Below, piece after piece: positions 36,750-46,829 of a stretch of DNA of 61,042 nucleotides; position 1 is the stretch's first letter; each line of letters opens with the position of its first letter. The stretch is taken from the NCBI GenBank assembly GCA_905480215.1, contig CAJQPL010000005.1:1-61042 (forward strand), read 5' to 3'. The notes under the pieces are model-generated. The model saw only the letters and a program-made list of their open reading frames with translations. It was not told the DNA's origin and did not search any database. A program made the position numbers and the translations under genes. The stretch comes from an uncultured Woeseiaceae bacterium. GTDB lineage: Bacteria; Pseudomonadota; Gammaproteobacteria; Steroidobacterales; Woeseiaceae.

Positions 36750-37519
36750 TATTTTACATCCTTCCAGATTTGTTTTTTGAGCATACGTGCGATGACGTAG
36801 AAAAAGATCAGGAACATCAACACCCAGACACCTAGCTTACGGCGGTCTGAGCGAATTGGTTCCGCGATATACGCCAGGAAATTTACTGTGTCGCGAACGA
36901 AATCATCATAGTCTTCTGAGTCCAGAGAGCCGGGAATAATTTGCTCGAACCCTTCGAACGCTCGGCTTACGGAACCGTCATCATTAGTTTGGTCCACGTA
37001 GTGTGCTACCTGATAGCCCTGCAATTCCCACAACACGTGCGGCATGCTGGTGCCTTCCAGCACGGCATTATCGACTCCCGTTGGACTTCCCGCCGAAACG
37101 TAGAAACTCTTGAGAAAATTATAAATGTAATCAGAACCTTTGGAGCGCGCCATCAATGACAGATCTGGCGGCGCTTTGCCGTACCAACGCGCTGCATCTA
37201 CAGCCGGCATTGCCGCCTGAATAGTCTCGAAAGTCTTCTCAGCGTTGAACATCAGATTGTCGACCAACTGCTCATCCGACAGATCAAGATCTTTGCCAAT
37301 CGTGTTATAGCGCACGTACTGCGCAGAGTGGCAACCGGAACAATAATTCATGAAATTTGCAGCGCCGCGCTGCAATGAATTGATATTGTCCGGATCAATT
37401 CCGGAAGACTCGAGATCCGCTCCACCGCCTGCCGCGAACACGGGTGTCGCCAGGAATAAGGCGGCAACAGCACACAAATCAGGGATTTTTCTCATCTTAC
37501 GCAGATACACTTTAATCAT
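36749..37519 (-). CDS. petC: Cytochrome c1 of the bc1 complex
   Basis: Cytochrome c1 passes electrons from the Rieske protein to soluble cytochrome c. The 256 residues begin with a signal peptide (cleavage near residue 29-30, PVFAA), contain the haem-binding CSGCH at 60-64, a likely methionine ligand in GTSMPHVLWE, and a C-terminal membrane anchor at about 228-247. It overlaps petB by 8 bp. Confidence 0.96.
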   Translation of the reverse strand: MIKVYLRKMRKIPDLCAVAALFLATPVFAAGGGADLESSGIDPDNINSLQRGAANFMNYCSGCHSAQYVRYNTIGKDLDLSDEQLVDNLMFNAEKTFETIQAAMPAVDAARWYGKAPPDLSLMARSKGSDYIYNFLKSFYVSAGSPTGVDNAVLEGTSMPHVLWELQGYQVAHYVDQTNDDGSVSRAFEGFEQIIPGSLDSEDYDDFVRDTVNFLAYIAEPIRSDRRKLGVWVLMFLIFFYVIARMLKKQIWKDVK

Positions 37520-38762
37520 GATAAACCACCCTGTCCGGTACCGGCTTCGTTTTGTCGATAGTGGTGTAATACGGCATCAGCAAGAAGAAGGCGAAGTAAA
37601 GAACAGAGAATATCCGCGCGGCCATGACGTATATGCCTTCTGCCGGTTGCACACCCAGCCAACCCAGAGAAAGGAAGGTAATCACAAAGATGCTCAGAGC
37701 CGACTTGTAGATCCAGCCGCGATAGCGAATCGATTTGACTCTCGCCTTATCCAGCCATGGCAGGAACAGCGGCAGGATTACTGACATGCCGAAGAGTATG
37801 AATCCCCAAAGCTTATCTGGAACGGCCCGCAGGATCGCGTAAAACGGCGTGAAGTACCACACAGGAGCAATGTGCTCCGGCGTTGCAGTCAAATTCGCCG
37901 GTTCGAAATTGGCATGCTCCAGAAAATAGCCGCCCATCTCCGGCGCGAAAAAGACCACCGCGCTGAAGATCATCAGAAAAACAATTATCGCAACAAGGTC
38001 CTTTGACGTGTGGTACGGGTGAAACGCCACGCCATCCAGAGGAACGCCATCCGCACCCTTGTTATTTTTTATTTCAACACCGTCAGGATTGTTCGAACCC
38101 ACCTCATGCAAAGCAACAATGTGTACGAATACCAGTCCGACCAAAGCTAATGGCAAAGCGATAACGTGCAAAGCAAAGAAGCGATTCAGCGTGATATCCG
38201 AGATCGAATAGTCACCGCGAATAATCTCGACTAGCGCGTCGCCAACCCAGGGAATCGCGCCGAATAAGGAAATAATTACCTGCGCACCCCAATAGGACAT
38301 TTGCCCCCACGGCAACAAATAGCCGGCGAATGCTTCAGCCATTAGCACCAGGAATATCAGCATGCCGATAATCCAGATAAGTTCACGTGGCTTTTTATAT
38401 GAGCCGTACAACATGGCGCGGAACATATGCAGATAGACGACGATAAAGAAGAATGACGCACCGGTTGAATGCATATAGCGAATCAGCCAACCCCACTCAA
38501 CATCGCGCATGATGTATTCAACAGATGCAAACGCTTCTGCCGCCGACGGCTTGTAGTTCATGGTGAGAAAAATGCCGGTCACAAGCTGAATAACCAGGAC
38601 AACCATCGCTAATACGCCAAACACATACCAAATATTGAAATTCTTCGATGCGTAATATTCTGTCACGTGGTAGCGCATCGTCTCCGTAAAGGGGAAACGG
38701 TCATCGATCCATTTCATGAACCCGCCTTTTGGCGTGCCTACTTCGGCTTCTATTCTCGACAT
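37512..38762 (-). CDS. petB: Cytochrome b of the bc1 complex
   Basis: This eight-helix membrane subunit carries haems bL and bH and the quinone sites. The 416 residues have histidine-containing helices (RYMHSTGASFFFIVVYLHMFRA; FFALHVIALPLALVGLVFVHIVALH). The Qo-site motif reads PVWY (in APVWYFTPF) instead of the mitochondrial PEWY; this change is known for beta- and gammaproteobacterial enzymes. Only one base separates its start from the petA end. Confidence 0.97.
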   Translation of the reverse strand: MSRIEAEVGTPKGGFMKWIDDRFPFTETMRYHVTEYYASKNFNIWYVFGVLAMVVLVIQLVTGIFLTMNYKPSAAEAFASVEYIMRDVEWGWLIRYMHSTGASFFFIVVYLHMFRAMLYGSYKKPRELIWIIGMLIFLVLMAEAFAGYLLPWGQMSYWGAQVIISLFGAIPWVGDALVEIIRGDYSISDITLNRFFALHVIALPLALVGLVFVHIVALHEVGSNNPDGVEIKNNKGADGVPLDGVAFHPYHTSKDLVAIIVFLMIFSAVVFFAPEMGGYFLEHANFEPANLTATPEHIAPVWYFTPFYAILRAVPDKLWGFILFGMSVILPLFLPWLDKARVKSIRYRGWIYKSALSIFVITFLSLGWLGVQPAEGIYVMAARIFSVLYFAFFLLMPYYTTIDKTKPVPDRVVYHD

Positions 38763-39349
38763 TATGCTGCTCCCGTATCCTGACCGATTAGAATCAGGTC
38801 ATCCCTGACAAAGCGGTGCGGCGGAACCCGCAAGTTAGTCGGTGCCGGAACGCCTTTATAGACGCGACCGGCAAGGTCAAATTTTGAACCGTGGCAAGGA
38901 CAGAAAAAGCCACCGCCCCAACCTTCTGCCGGGCGCACCTCAAAATCTTCAATCGGTGCGCAACCCAGATGGGTGCAGGAACCTTCGACGACCAGGTATT
39001 CCGGTCGCACCGACCGTGTCGCATTCGCGGCATAGTCGGGTTGCTGATCCAGAACTTCTGAATTCGGGTCTTTAAACTCGTCTGCTGACAACGGATCCTG
39101 AGCAAGCATCTCTTCTGTCCGTCGCAAAACGAACACAAGTTTGCCGCGCCACAAGACACGTATCATTTCACCACCTTGTAGCGATCCGATCGGCACTTCG
39201 ACCGGCGCACCCAAAGCTTGTGCGCGGGCACTCGGCTTCAGCGATGAAATAAACGGAATAGCAACCAGACCAGCGCCGGCAACACCGGTGACAGCGGTCG
39301 CTACAGTAAGAAAATGACGCCTATTTCGATCAAGGTCGTCTTCGTTCAT
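38762..39349 (-). CDS. petA: Rieske iron-sulfur subunit of the bc1 complex
   Basis: The Rieske protein takes an electron from ubiquinol. The 195 residues start with a twin-arginine signal-anchor ([11 protein letters not shown]) and carry the 2Fe-2S ligands C125 and H127 (CTHLGC) and C150 and H153 (CPCHGS), with C130 and C152 for the disulfide. It heads the petA-petB-petC-sspA-sspB run. A GGGAG ribosome site precedes the ATG, and a perfect hairpin lies just upstream. Confidence 0.97.
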   Translation of the reverse strand: MNEDDLDRNRRHFLTVATAVTGVAGAGLVAIPFISSLKPSARAQALGAPVEVPIGSLQGGEMIRVLWRGKLVFVLRRTEEMLAQDPLSADEFKDPNSEVLDQQPDYAANATRSVRPEYLVVEGSCTHLGCAPIEDFEVRPAEGWGGGFFCPCHGSKFDLAGRVYKGVPAPTNLRVPPHRFVRDDLILIGQDTGAA

Positions 39350-39364
39350 CAGGCACTCCCATAC

Positions 39365-39381
39365 GCCGTTCTCTGAACGGC
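39365..39381 (-). repeat. Hairpin in the petA leader
   Basis: A 7-bp perfect inverted repeat GCCGTTC / GAACGGC with a 3-nt loop lies 16 bp upstream of the petA start, just before its GGGAG. It has no U tract on the minus strand. It could affect ribosome access or mRNA stability. Confidence 0.5.
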
Positions 39382-39542
39382 CTCAATTACAGCGCTTTTT
39401 ATTGCTTAATTTTGATTCTCAAAGATTTGCAGCAGACTCGGTTTGCCGTCAGGATGACGCTTGCCCCGGGGCTCGATGCGGAACCACGGCATATTATACA
39501 CGGGGCGTGTTGATTTTGGATAGAGGGTAACAAGGACATCGA

Positions 39543-40613
39543 TTGGCTAGCATGAAGTCAGCACTTATTTTCCTGTTGCAGTCGATTGTCGTTGGGCTGG
39601 CAGTCGCGTTTCTGGTCGTGCTCGTGCGACCCGATCTTATGCCTAATATGGGCGGCGCGCTGCAACCAGCCAGTTATGCGGACGCAGTCGACCTGAGTTC
39701 GGCCTCGGTCGCCAATATCTATACCAAAAGATTGGTACAGGATGAAGGTTCTGAGGCACCTGAGGGCCGATTTCGGGTCGACACCAGCTTTGCATCAGCG
39801 GTAATTATTGATCCTGAAGGCTTTCTCGTCACCAATTACCATGTCGTAGCGACTGCTGCGGAGATCCGCGTGCAGCTCAGTGATGGGCGCATCACCGAGC
39901 CAGTGACGGTTGGCGTGGACGCTGAAACCGATCTGGCCTTGCTAAAAGTGGATCTTGGCACTCTGCCAGCGATCAGCATCGGTCGATCTGATAGTTTGCG
40001 GATCGGCGATGTGGTCCTGGCAATCGGCAACCCCTATGGATTAACGACCTCCGTCACTCAGGGCATTGTTAGCGCCATCGGCCGAGGCCTCCTCAACCTG
40101 GTGACGTTCGAGAACTTCATACAGACCGACGCGGCTATTAATGCGGGTAATTCCGGCGGCGCTTTGATCAATAGCCGCGGCGAGTTGGTGGGAATAAATA
40201 CAGCCGTATTGGCCCAGGACCCAGGCACTGAGGGCATTGGCTTTGCGATTCCTGTCGATCTGGTGCGTGGCGTGGTCGATCAAATCAAATTAAACGGTCG
40301 CGTCATCCGCGGTTACATGGGTCTATTGCCCGACGACTTGACCAAATCTGAACGCACCGCAATGGGGATTGAAAGCGGTAATGGAATTTTGTTGACGGCG
40401 GTTTACGCGGGTGGACCGGCGGCACTAGCGGACTTACAGGTCGGCGACGTTATCCTCGAAATGAACGGTGAACCGGTATTTTCGCAGCGTCAGGCGCTAC
40501 TGATTTCCGCCAGCACGAACCCCGGCGAAACTGTTGATGTGGTCGGATTGCGCGACGGTGTTCGTTTTGCTGCCACGGTCACTGCCGCGGAAAGACCTGA
40601 AGATCCCAGATAG
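39543..40613 (+). CDS. degS: Envelope-stress serine protease DegS/AlgW
   Basis: DegS is the inner-membrane protease that cleaves the anti-sigma factor RseA/MucA when its PDZ domain senses misfolded porins. The 356 residues have one N-terminal membrane anchor (about 6-28), a trypsin-like domain with catalytic triad H100 (TNYHVV), D130 (ETDLALL) and S204 (GNSGGAL), and one PDZ domain (about 255-345). A single PDZ and the anchor distinguish it from DegP. I place the start at TTG 39543 because AAGGA lies 6 bp upstream; ATG 39552 would be 15 bp away. Confidence 0.93.
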   Translation: MASMKSALIFLLQSIVVGLAVAFLVVLVRPDLMPNMGGALQPASYADAVDLSSASVANIYTKRLVQDEGSEAPEGRFRVDTSFASAVIIDPEGFLVTNYHVVATAAEIRVQLSDGRITEPVTVGVDAETDLALLKVDLGTLPAISIGRSDSLRIGDVVLAIGNPYGLTTSVTQGIVSAIGRGLLNLVTFENFIQTDAAINAGNSGGALINSRGELVGINTAVLAQDPGTEGIGFAIPVDLVRGVVDQIKLNGRVIRGYMGLLPDDLTKSERTAMGIESGNGILLTAVYAGGPAALADLQVGDVILEMNGEPVFSQRQALLISASTNPGETVDVVGLRDGVRFAATVTAAERPEDPR

Positions 40614-40645
40614 GCGTTCAGCGGGCGCTGCGGCGCGAAACCTCG

Positions 40646-41905
<1,260 letters not shown>

Positions 41906-42154
41906 TCACGCCCCACCGCCCTGCTCGCGCCATTCATCCGGCGTCAAGGCGGTTATTGAAAGCGCGTGAATCTCGTTGCCTACCAGCGTGCCCAGCGTTT
42001 GGTAAATCAGCTGGTGCCGCGCCAGCAAACGAAGACCTTCGAATTCCGCCGCAACCACCAGGCTTGCAAAATGTGTGTTGTCATCGCTCTCAACTTTGAC
42101 GATGGCATTCTCGAATCCGGCCTCAATTAGGGGGCTTATTTCAGCTGCGTTCAT
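41906..42154 (-). CDS. ibaG: BolA family protein IbaG (YrbA)
   Basis: An 82-residue BolA-like protein, which with monothiol glutaredoxin takes part in Fe-S or stress handling. It has the helix-turn-helix-like surface (VKVESDDNTHFASLVVAAEFEGLRLLARHQLIYQTLG) of the family. It precedes murA by 3 bp, as in E. coli and Pseudomonas. The mla lipid-transport genes usually found next to it are absent; the divergent neighbour is the antiporter. Confidence 0.93.
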   Translation of the reverse strand: MNAAEISPLIEAGFENAIVKVESDDNTHFASLVVAAEFEGLRLLARHQLIYQTLGTLVGNEIHALSITALTPDEWREQGGGA

Positions 42155-42361
42155 AATATGAATTATCTTTTGTTGTTGGCCTGCACACCGTGCACAGACC
42201 CTGGCGGGCGGGCGCAGTTTAACCGTAATTTACGCGGCTTCCCAACGTTGCCCCATGATTGTGTATTATACCCGCCCCGTGACCATGGGCAGGCCCTGAC
42301 CCAGCGCCGTGTACCGGTCGCAAACCACTTGATACGATGGTTTATGATTAGCGATAGTTTG

Positions 42362-43324
42362 ATGTCAAATATCGGTTTCGTAGTAGCCGGACTGGTGCTC
42401 CTAATTTGGGGCGCAGACAGATTTGTGCACGGCGCCGCCGCCGCCGCGCGCAATTTGGGCATCGCGCCGTTGCTGATTGGCCTAACCGTGGTTGCGTTCG
42501 CCACTTCGGCACCCGAGATTCTTGTCGCAGTCGTCGCTGCGTTGCAAGGCGAGCCAGACCTCGCTTTCGGCAATGCCATTGGCTCGAATATCGTCAATAT
42601 TGGTCTCGTACTGGGTTTCACCGCGATAATCAGGCCAATCCCGCTTGAGTCTGACACCTTGCGCCGCGAGATGCCGGCACTGCTGGCCGTTTCGCTGCTA
42701 ACCGTGTCACTGTTTCTGGATACTTTTCTAAGCCGCATCGATGGCGTTGTCATGCTGGCGGGGCTCATTATTGTGATGTTTTGGCTGGTCCGGCTTGGCA
42801 TCCGGTCCGCCGAGAATGACCCGATCAAGATGGACTATGAGGCAGAGATACCCACGGATGTCGGCACAAAGGCTGCGGTCATTTGGCTGCTGGTCGGTCT
42901 AGGGTCCCTACTCCTTGGCGCTGACTGGCTCGTCGATGGCTCGGTCGGTATTGCGCAAAAGCTCGGCGTCAGCGAGATTGTTATTGGTGTCACGATAGTT
43001 GCTTTCGGCACCAGCGTTCCCGAGCTCGCGGTATCGTTGACAAGTGCGCTGAGACGCGAGTACGGCCTCGCAATCGGCAATATTGTCGGCTCAAACATTT
43101 TCAATCTTCTCGCTGTAATAGGCGTCGCTGCGACTATCCAGCCCGCTGCTTTGGCACCCACCGTATTGTCACTGCACATTTTCGTCATGGTTGCATTTAC
43201 GCTGGTACTGTTCGCCATGACCCACGATTATGATGGCAAGGCGAAACTAACGCGCCTCGAGGGCTGTGCACTGCTGATTGCCTACCTTGCGTACCAGTCC
43301 TACGTCATAACTCAAAACATATAG
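42362..43324 (+). CDS. yrbG: Calcium/sodium:proton antiporter of the YrbG (CaCA) family
   Basis: A cation exchanger of the inner membrane with about ten helices. Two inverted halves each carry the alpha-repeat with GNxxGSN (NAIGSNIVNIGLVLG and NIVGSNIFNLLAVIG) and conserved SAPE and SVPE (FATSAPEILV; FGTSVPELAV). I prefer ATG 42362 (MSNIGFVVAGLVLLIWGADR), 320 residues, to match the family; ATG 42344 adds 6 residues, and the frame open to 42158 adds a non-conserved 62-residue head. It heads the kds-lpt-rpoN block, as in E. coli. Confidence 0.9.
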   Translation: MSNIGFVVAGLVLLIWGADRFVHGAAAAARNLGIAPLLIGLTVVAFATSAPEILVAVVAALQGEPDLAFGNAIGSNIVNIGLVLGFTAIIRPIPLESDTLRREMPALLAVSLLTVSLFLDTFLSRIDGVVMLAGLIIVMFWLVRLGIRSAENDPIKMDYEAEIPTDVGTKAAVIWLLVGLGSLLLGADWLVDGSVGIAQKLGVSEIVIGVTIVAFGTSVPELAVSLTSALRREYGLAIGNIVGSNIFNLLAVIGVAATIQPAALAPTVLSLHIFVMVAFTLVLFAMTHDYDGKAKLTRLEGCALLIAYLAYQSYVITQNI

Positions 43325-43355
43325 AATAGGTTGAGAATTTCCCTGAGGGTGACCT

Positions 43356-44339
43356 TTGCCTGACAATCTGACAAATGACGAACTATTGGCGCTGGCCGCC
43401 AATGTGCTCGAAATAGAAGCACGGGCTATCGATGCGCTGGCCGCTCGTCTCAATGATGACTTCGTTGCCGCCTGCGACCTGTGTTTGCAAACCGCAGGGC
43501 GAGTCGTGGTGACTGGCATGGGCAAATCCGGACATGTCAGCAACAAGATCGCAGCCACGCTGGCATCTACTGGAACGCCTGCATTCTTCATGCACCCCGC
43601 TGAGGCCGGCCACGGTGACCTCGGCATGATTACCAGTCAGGATCTGCTGCTCGCCATTTCCTACAGCGGTGAGACCGCTGAAGTCGTCACCATTTTGCCC
43701 GTAGTAAAACGTATTGGTGCCAAGTTGCTGTCGATAACAGGCGATCCACAATCCACTATGGCGCTGGCCGCTGATGCACACCTCGACATCAGCGTCGCAG
43801 AAGAAGCATGTCCACTAAATCTCGCGCCAACGGCAAGTACCACAGCGACGCTCGCGATGGGCGATGCGTTGGCAGTCGCTTTGCTCAAGAGTCGCGGATT
43901 CACGGCAGACGATTTTGCCCGTTCTCATCCCAGCGGCAGCCTTGGCAAGCGTCTGCTGTTACGTGTGTCTGACATAATGCGCAGCGGCGAACGCATGCCA
44001 GCCGTTACAGCCAACGTTAGTTTGCGTGATGGCCTTATGGAGATGACCGATAAGGGACTTGGAATGACGGCGATCGTCGATGAAAAGCAGACACTTCTCG
44101 GCATATTTACTGACGGCGATCTTCGTCGCTCGCTCGATAGTGGCGCGGATATCCATACAACCAGAATCAGCGACGTTATGCATAGTGACTGCACGACCAT
44201 CACAGCGGGTATTCTGGCAGCAGAGGCGATGCATATTCTTGAGCAAAACAAGATCACCTCGCTGCTGGTTGTCGATGACGACAAAAAACTTATAGGCGCA
44301 TTAAATATACATGACCTGTTTAGAGAAGGCTTGAAGTGA
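43356..44339 (+). CDS. kdsD: Arabinose-5-phosphate isomerase KdsD
   Basis: KdsD makes arabinose 5-phosphate, the precursor of the LPS sugar Kdo. The 327 residues comprise an N-terminal SIS domain (VTGMGKSGHVSNKIAATLASTGTP; AISYSGETAEV) and a C-terminal pair of CBS domains (about 205-327). The start is TTG 43356 behind GAGGGTGA. It overlaps kdsC by 4 bp. Confidence 0.96.
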   Translation: MPDNLTNDELLALAANVLEIEARAIDALAARLNDDFVAACDLCLQTAGRVVVTGMGKSGHVSNKIAATLASTGTPAFFMHPAEAGHGDLGMITSQDLLLAISYSGETAEVVTILPVVKRIGAKLLSITGDPQSTMALAADAHLDISVAEEACPLNLAPTASTTATLAMGDALAVALLKSRGFTADDFARSHPSGSLGKRLLLRVSDIMRSGERMPAVTANVSLRDGLMEMTDKGLGMTAIVDEKQTLLGIFTDGDLRRSLDSGADIHTTRISDVMHSDCTTITAGILAAEAMHILEQNKITSLLVVDDDKKLIGALNIHDLFREGLK

Positions 44340-44830
44340 GCACTATCAACTTAGCTGACATTCGCCTGGTCGCGTTTGACGTCGACGGCGTTTTTACAGA
44401 TGGCCGTTTCTACCTCTCGGATGATGGCATTGAAAGCAAAGCGTTTCATACGCAGGATGGCTTTGGCATCCGGCAGCTCCTGAGAGCCGGCATTGAGATT
44501 GCTGTCATCAGCGGTCGCAGCTCCGCGGCCGTTGCGGCTCGCATGGCTGAACTCAAGGTTGCGCACGTTGTCCAAGGATGTGGAGACAAAGTCGCAGCCC
44601 TCGACAAGATCGCTGTGTCGCTTGGCATAAGCGTAGCCGATTGCGCCTACGTCGGTGACGACGTTCCCGATTTGGCGCTATTGAAGCATGTCGGCTATGC
44701 GATCGCCGTTGCGAATGCGGTACCGGCCGTGCATGCGCAATGCGATTATTCAACAGCCGCAGGCGGCGGCAGCGGCGCTGTTCGAGAAGTTTGTGAACTT
44801 GTACTCGCTGCCAGAGCTAAGCGCAGTTAA
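44336..44830 (+). CDS. kdsC: Kdo-8-phosphate phosphatase KdsC
   Basis: KdsC is a small tetrameric HAD phosphatase that releases Kdo. The 164 residues contain the catalytic DxD (D15 and D17 in FDVDGVFTDG), HTQDGFGIRQL, ISGRSS and GDDVPDL. The start codon is GTG within the kdsD stop (GTGA). It ends with a one-base overlap to lptC. Confidence 0.96.
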   Translation: MSTINLADIRLVAFDVDGVFTDGRFYLSDDGIESKAFHTQDGFGIRQLLRAGIEIAVISGRSSAAVAARMAELKVAHVVQGCGDKVAALDKIAVSLGISVADCAYVGDDVPDLALLKHVGYAIAVANAVPAVHAQCDYSTAAGGGSGAVREVCELVLAARAKRS

Positions 44831-45387
44831 TGAGTCCGCGCACTATCTCTATTATTGTTCTGCTGTTATTCGGCGTAGCCGGAAGCTGGTATTTGGCACG
44901 TCCCCATTCTTCGCCCGGTGCGGATCTATTCCCGTTTGATCCGACTCATCGCGGCTACTACCTAAAGAATGCGCGCATTCTGGGAACCGGCGAAGACGGC
45001 GCTTTGTTGTACGAAATCGAAGCGCAGGATGCCGAGCAACGAGAAGATAAGCGCATCGAATTTTCAAATGTCCGAATCCGCTACTCGCCGGCGCGGCAGG
45101 TGCCGTGGGTGGTCAACGCCGACGAGGCAACACTGCATTCAGGCGATCCTTTGATAACGCTCCGCGGCCACGTGCAAATAATCAACAGCGGCAAGGATGA
45201 CGAGGGCGACACAGAAATCCGCACACAGATTCTGCAGCTCAATCCAGAGTTATTTGTCGCCGAAACGGATGCGCGGGTACAAATTCGATTTGGCGCCCGC
45301 AGCGTCACCGCGACGGGCATGCTAGCATCTCTGGACGATGACAAGATTGAACTCAAAGCCAATGTTCGCGGTAAAATTGCTCCGTAA
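44830..45387 (+). CDS. lptC: LPS export protein LptC
   Basis: LptC is the bitopic inner-membrane protein that passes LPS from LptBFG to LptA. The 185 residues have one N-terminal membrane segment (about 5-22) followed by a periplasmic beta-jellyroll (YLKNARILGTGEDGALLYEIEAQ; VNADEATLHSGDPLITLRG). It lies between kdsC and lptA as in E. coli. Confidence 0.93.
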   Translation: MSPRTISIIVLLLFGVAGSWYLARPHSSPGADLFPFDPTHRGYYLKNARILGTGEDGALLYEIEAQDAEQREDKRIEFSNVRIRYSPARQVPWVVNADEATLHSGDPLITLRGHVQIINSGKDDEGDTEIRTQILQLNPELFVAETDARVQIRFGARSVTATGMLASLDDDKIELKANVRGKIAP

Positions 45388-45400
45388 GATGAGGCGTGAA

Positions 45401-46045
45401 ATGCGAACGATTTTGCAACTGTCCGCGATGGTCTTCGTGTTGCAAATTCAAACTGCGCATGCACAAGAGACGGACCTCGATTTGCGGCGACTGCCGTGGG
45501 ATATCGTTTCCGAAACCATGGATTTCGATGGCAAGACCTCAACCGTCATTTACACCGGCTTGCGGTTTTCCCAGGGTAGCGTTTCCATCGAAGCCGATGA
45601 GGGCCGTGCGACCAGCCTGGCACAGAAAACCAGCATTTGGAATTTTTCCGGTAACGTAGTCATCGATGTCGACAACGGTCATATCAGTTGCGATTCGGCC
45701 ACGTTGCAATTCGAAGGAAACATTCTCAGCACAGCTACTGTGAACGGCGTACCAGCCACCTTCGAATTAACTCGAATAGGCGGCGATGATGTAACAAACG
45801 CTGAAGCGAAGTTGCTCAACTACGACCTCAAACGCGGCATCATAGAATTCTCTGGCGATGCTGTCATCAGTGAAGCCGGTAATCGAATTTCGGCCAACAG
45901 TTTGATTTACAACATCGCTGAGCGGCGCATTAACGCTGATGCCAGGGATGAGGACGATGATCGCGTTCGCATTATCTACACACCAACCGATGAAGAAGTT
46001 GACGGTCTCGCTCAGGAAGTAGAGGAACAAGTCGAAACTCCATGA
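45401..46045 (+). CDS. lptA: Periplasmic LPS transport protein LptA
   Basis: LptA forms the bridge that carries LPS across the periplasm. I place the start at ATG 45401, 6 bp after a GAGG, giving a signal peptide ([15 protein letters not shown]...AHA) and 214 residues. The OstA fold is seen in [25 protein letters not shown] and [28 protein letters not shown]. It is longer than the 185-residue E. coli protein, with an acidic C-terminal tail. It overlaps lptB by 4 bp. Confidence 0.93.
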   Translation: MRTILQLSAMVFVLQIQTAHAQETDLDLRRLPWDIVSETMDFDGKTSTVIYTGLRFSQGSVSIEADEGRATSLAQKTSIWNFSGNVVIDVDNGHISCDSATLQFEGNILSTATVNGVPATFELTRIGGDDVTNAEAKLLNYDLKRGIIEFSGDAVISEAGNRISANSLIYNIAERRINADARDEDDDRVRIIYTPTDEEVDGLAQEVEEQVETP

Positions 46046-46767
46046 GCATTCTAAGCGTTCAAGATATATCCAAACGCTACAAGTCCCGGCAGGTAGTGAA
46101 AAGCCTGACCTTGGAAATAAAGAGCGGTGAAGTCGTAGGGCTGCTAGGGCCTAATGGTGCTGGCAAAACTACCGCGTTCTACATGATCGTCGGCCTCATT
46201 GCGGCAGACGGCGGCAATATACTGCTCGATGGCCAGGACCTCACTGCCAAGCCGATGCACGTGCGCTCCAAGCTCGGTTTGGGCTACCTTCCTCAGGAAG
46301 CGTCAATTTTTCGCAAATTATCCGTTGAGCAGAATATTCTCGCAATTCTTGAAAATAGAACGGACCTAGATCGGGCCGGGCGCGAGCAAGAGCTCGAGAC
46401 CTTGCTGGATGAACTGCACGTTGGTCATGTCAGGAGCAGCCTCGGTATTAGCCTTTCCGGCGGTGAACGCCGACGTGTAGAAATCGCCCGTGCGTTAGCC
46501 GCCGACCCACTCTTCGTGCTGCTGGATGAACCATTCGCAGGCGTCGACCCAATTTCCGTACTCGACATTCAGCGCATTATCAGACATCTGTGTGAACGCG
46601 GAATCGGCGTTCTCATCACTGATCACAATGTTCGAGAAACACTCGGCATCTGTGGGCATGCTTATATACTGAGCGACGGCAGTCTTATCGCCGCGGGATC
46701 ACCTGAAGAAATATTAGAGAATCAGCACGTTCGAGAAGTGTATCTCGGACAAGAGTTTAAACTCTGA
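46042..46767 (+). CDS. lptB: LPS export ABC ATPase LptB
   Basis: LptB powers LPS extraction with LptF and LptG, whose genes are not in this window. The 241 residues contain Walker [10 protein letters not shown], the Q-loop region [10 protein letters not shown], the signature [15 protein letters not shown], Walker [15 protein letters not shown] and the switch histidine (LITDHNV). It is followed 62 bp later by rpoN. Confidence 0.97.
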   Translation: MSILSVQDISKRYKSRQVVKSLTLEIKSGEVVGLLGPNGAGKTTAFYMIVGLIAADGGNILLDGQDLTAKPMHVRSKLGLGYLPQEASIFRKLSVEQNILAILENRTDLDRAGREQELETLLDELHVGHVRSSLGISLSGGERRRVEIARALAADPLFVLLDEPFAGVDPISVLDIQRIIRHLCERGIGVLITDHNVRETLGICGHAYILSDGSLIAAGSPEEILENQHVREVYLGQEFKL

Positions 46768-46829
46768 GGCATAGTGCAGCAGAGTATGGCTGGCGCAATG
46801 GGCAGCAGCCAAATGAGTAACAGTGTTCG

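Noticed and set aside
42158-42361. 62-residue extension of the YrbG frame, or a separate small gene
   Set aside because: The added residues are not conserved, and the region is the natural promoter area between divergent genes.
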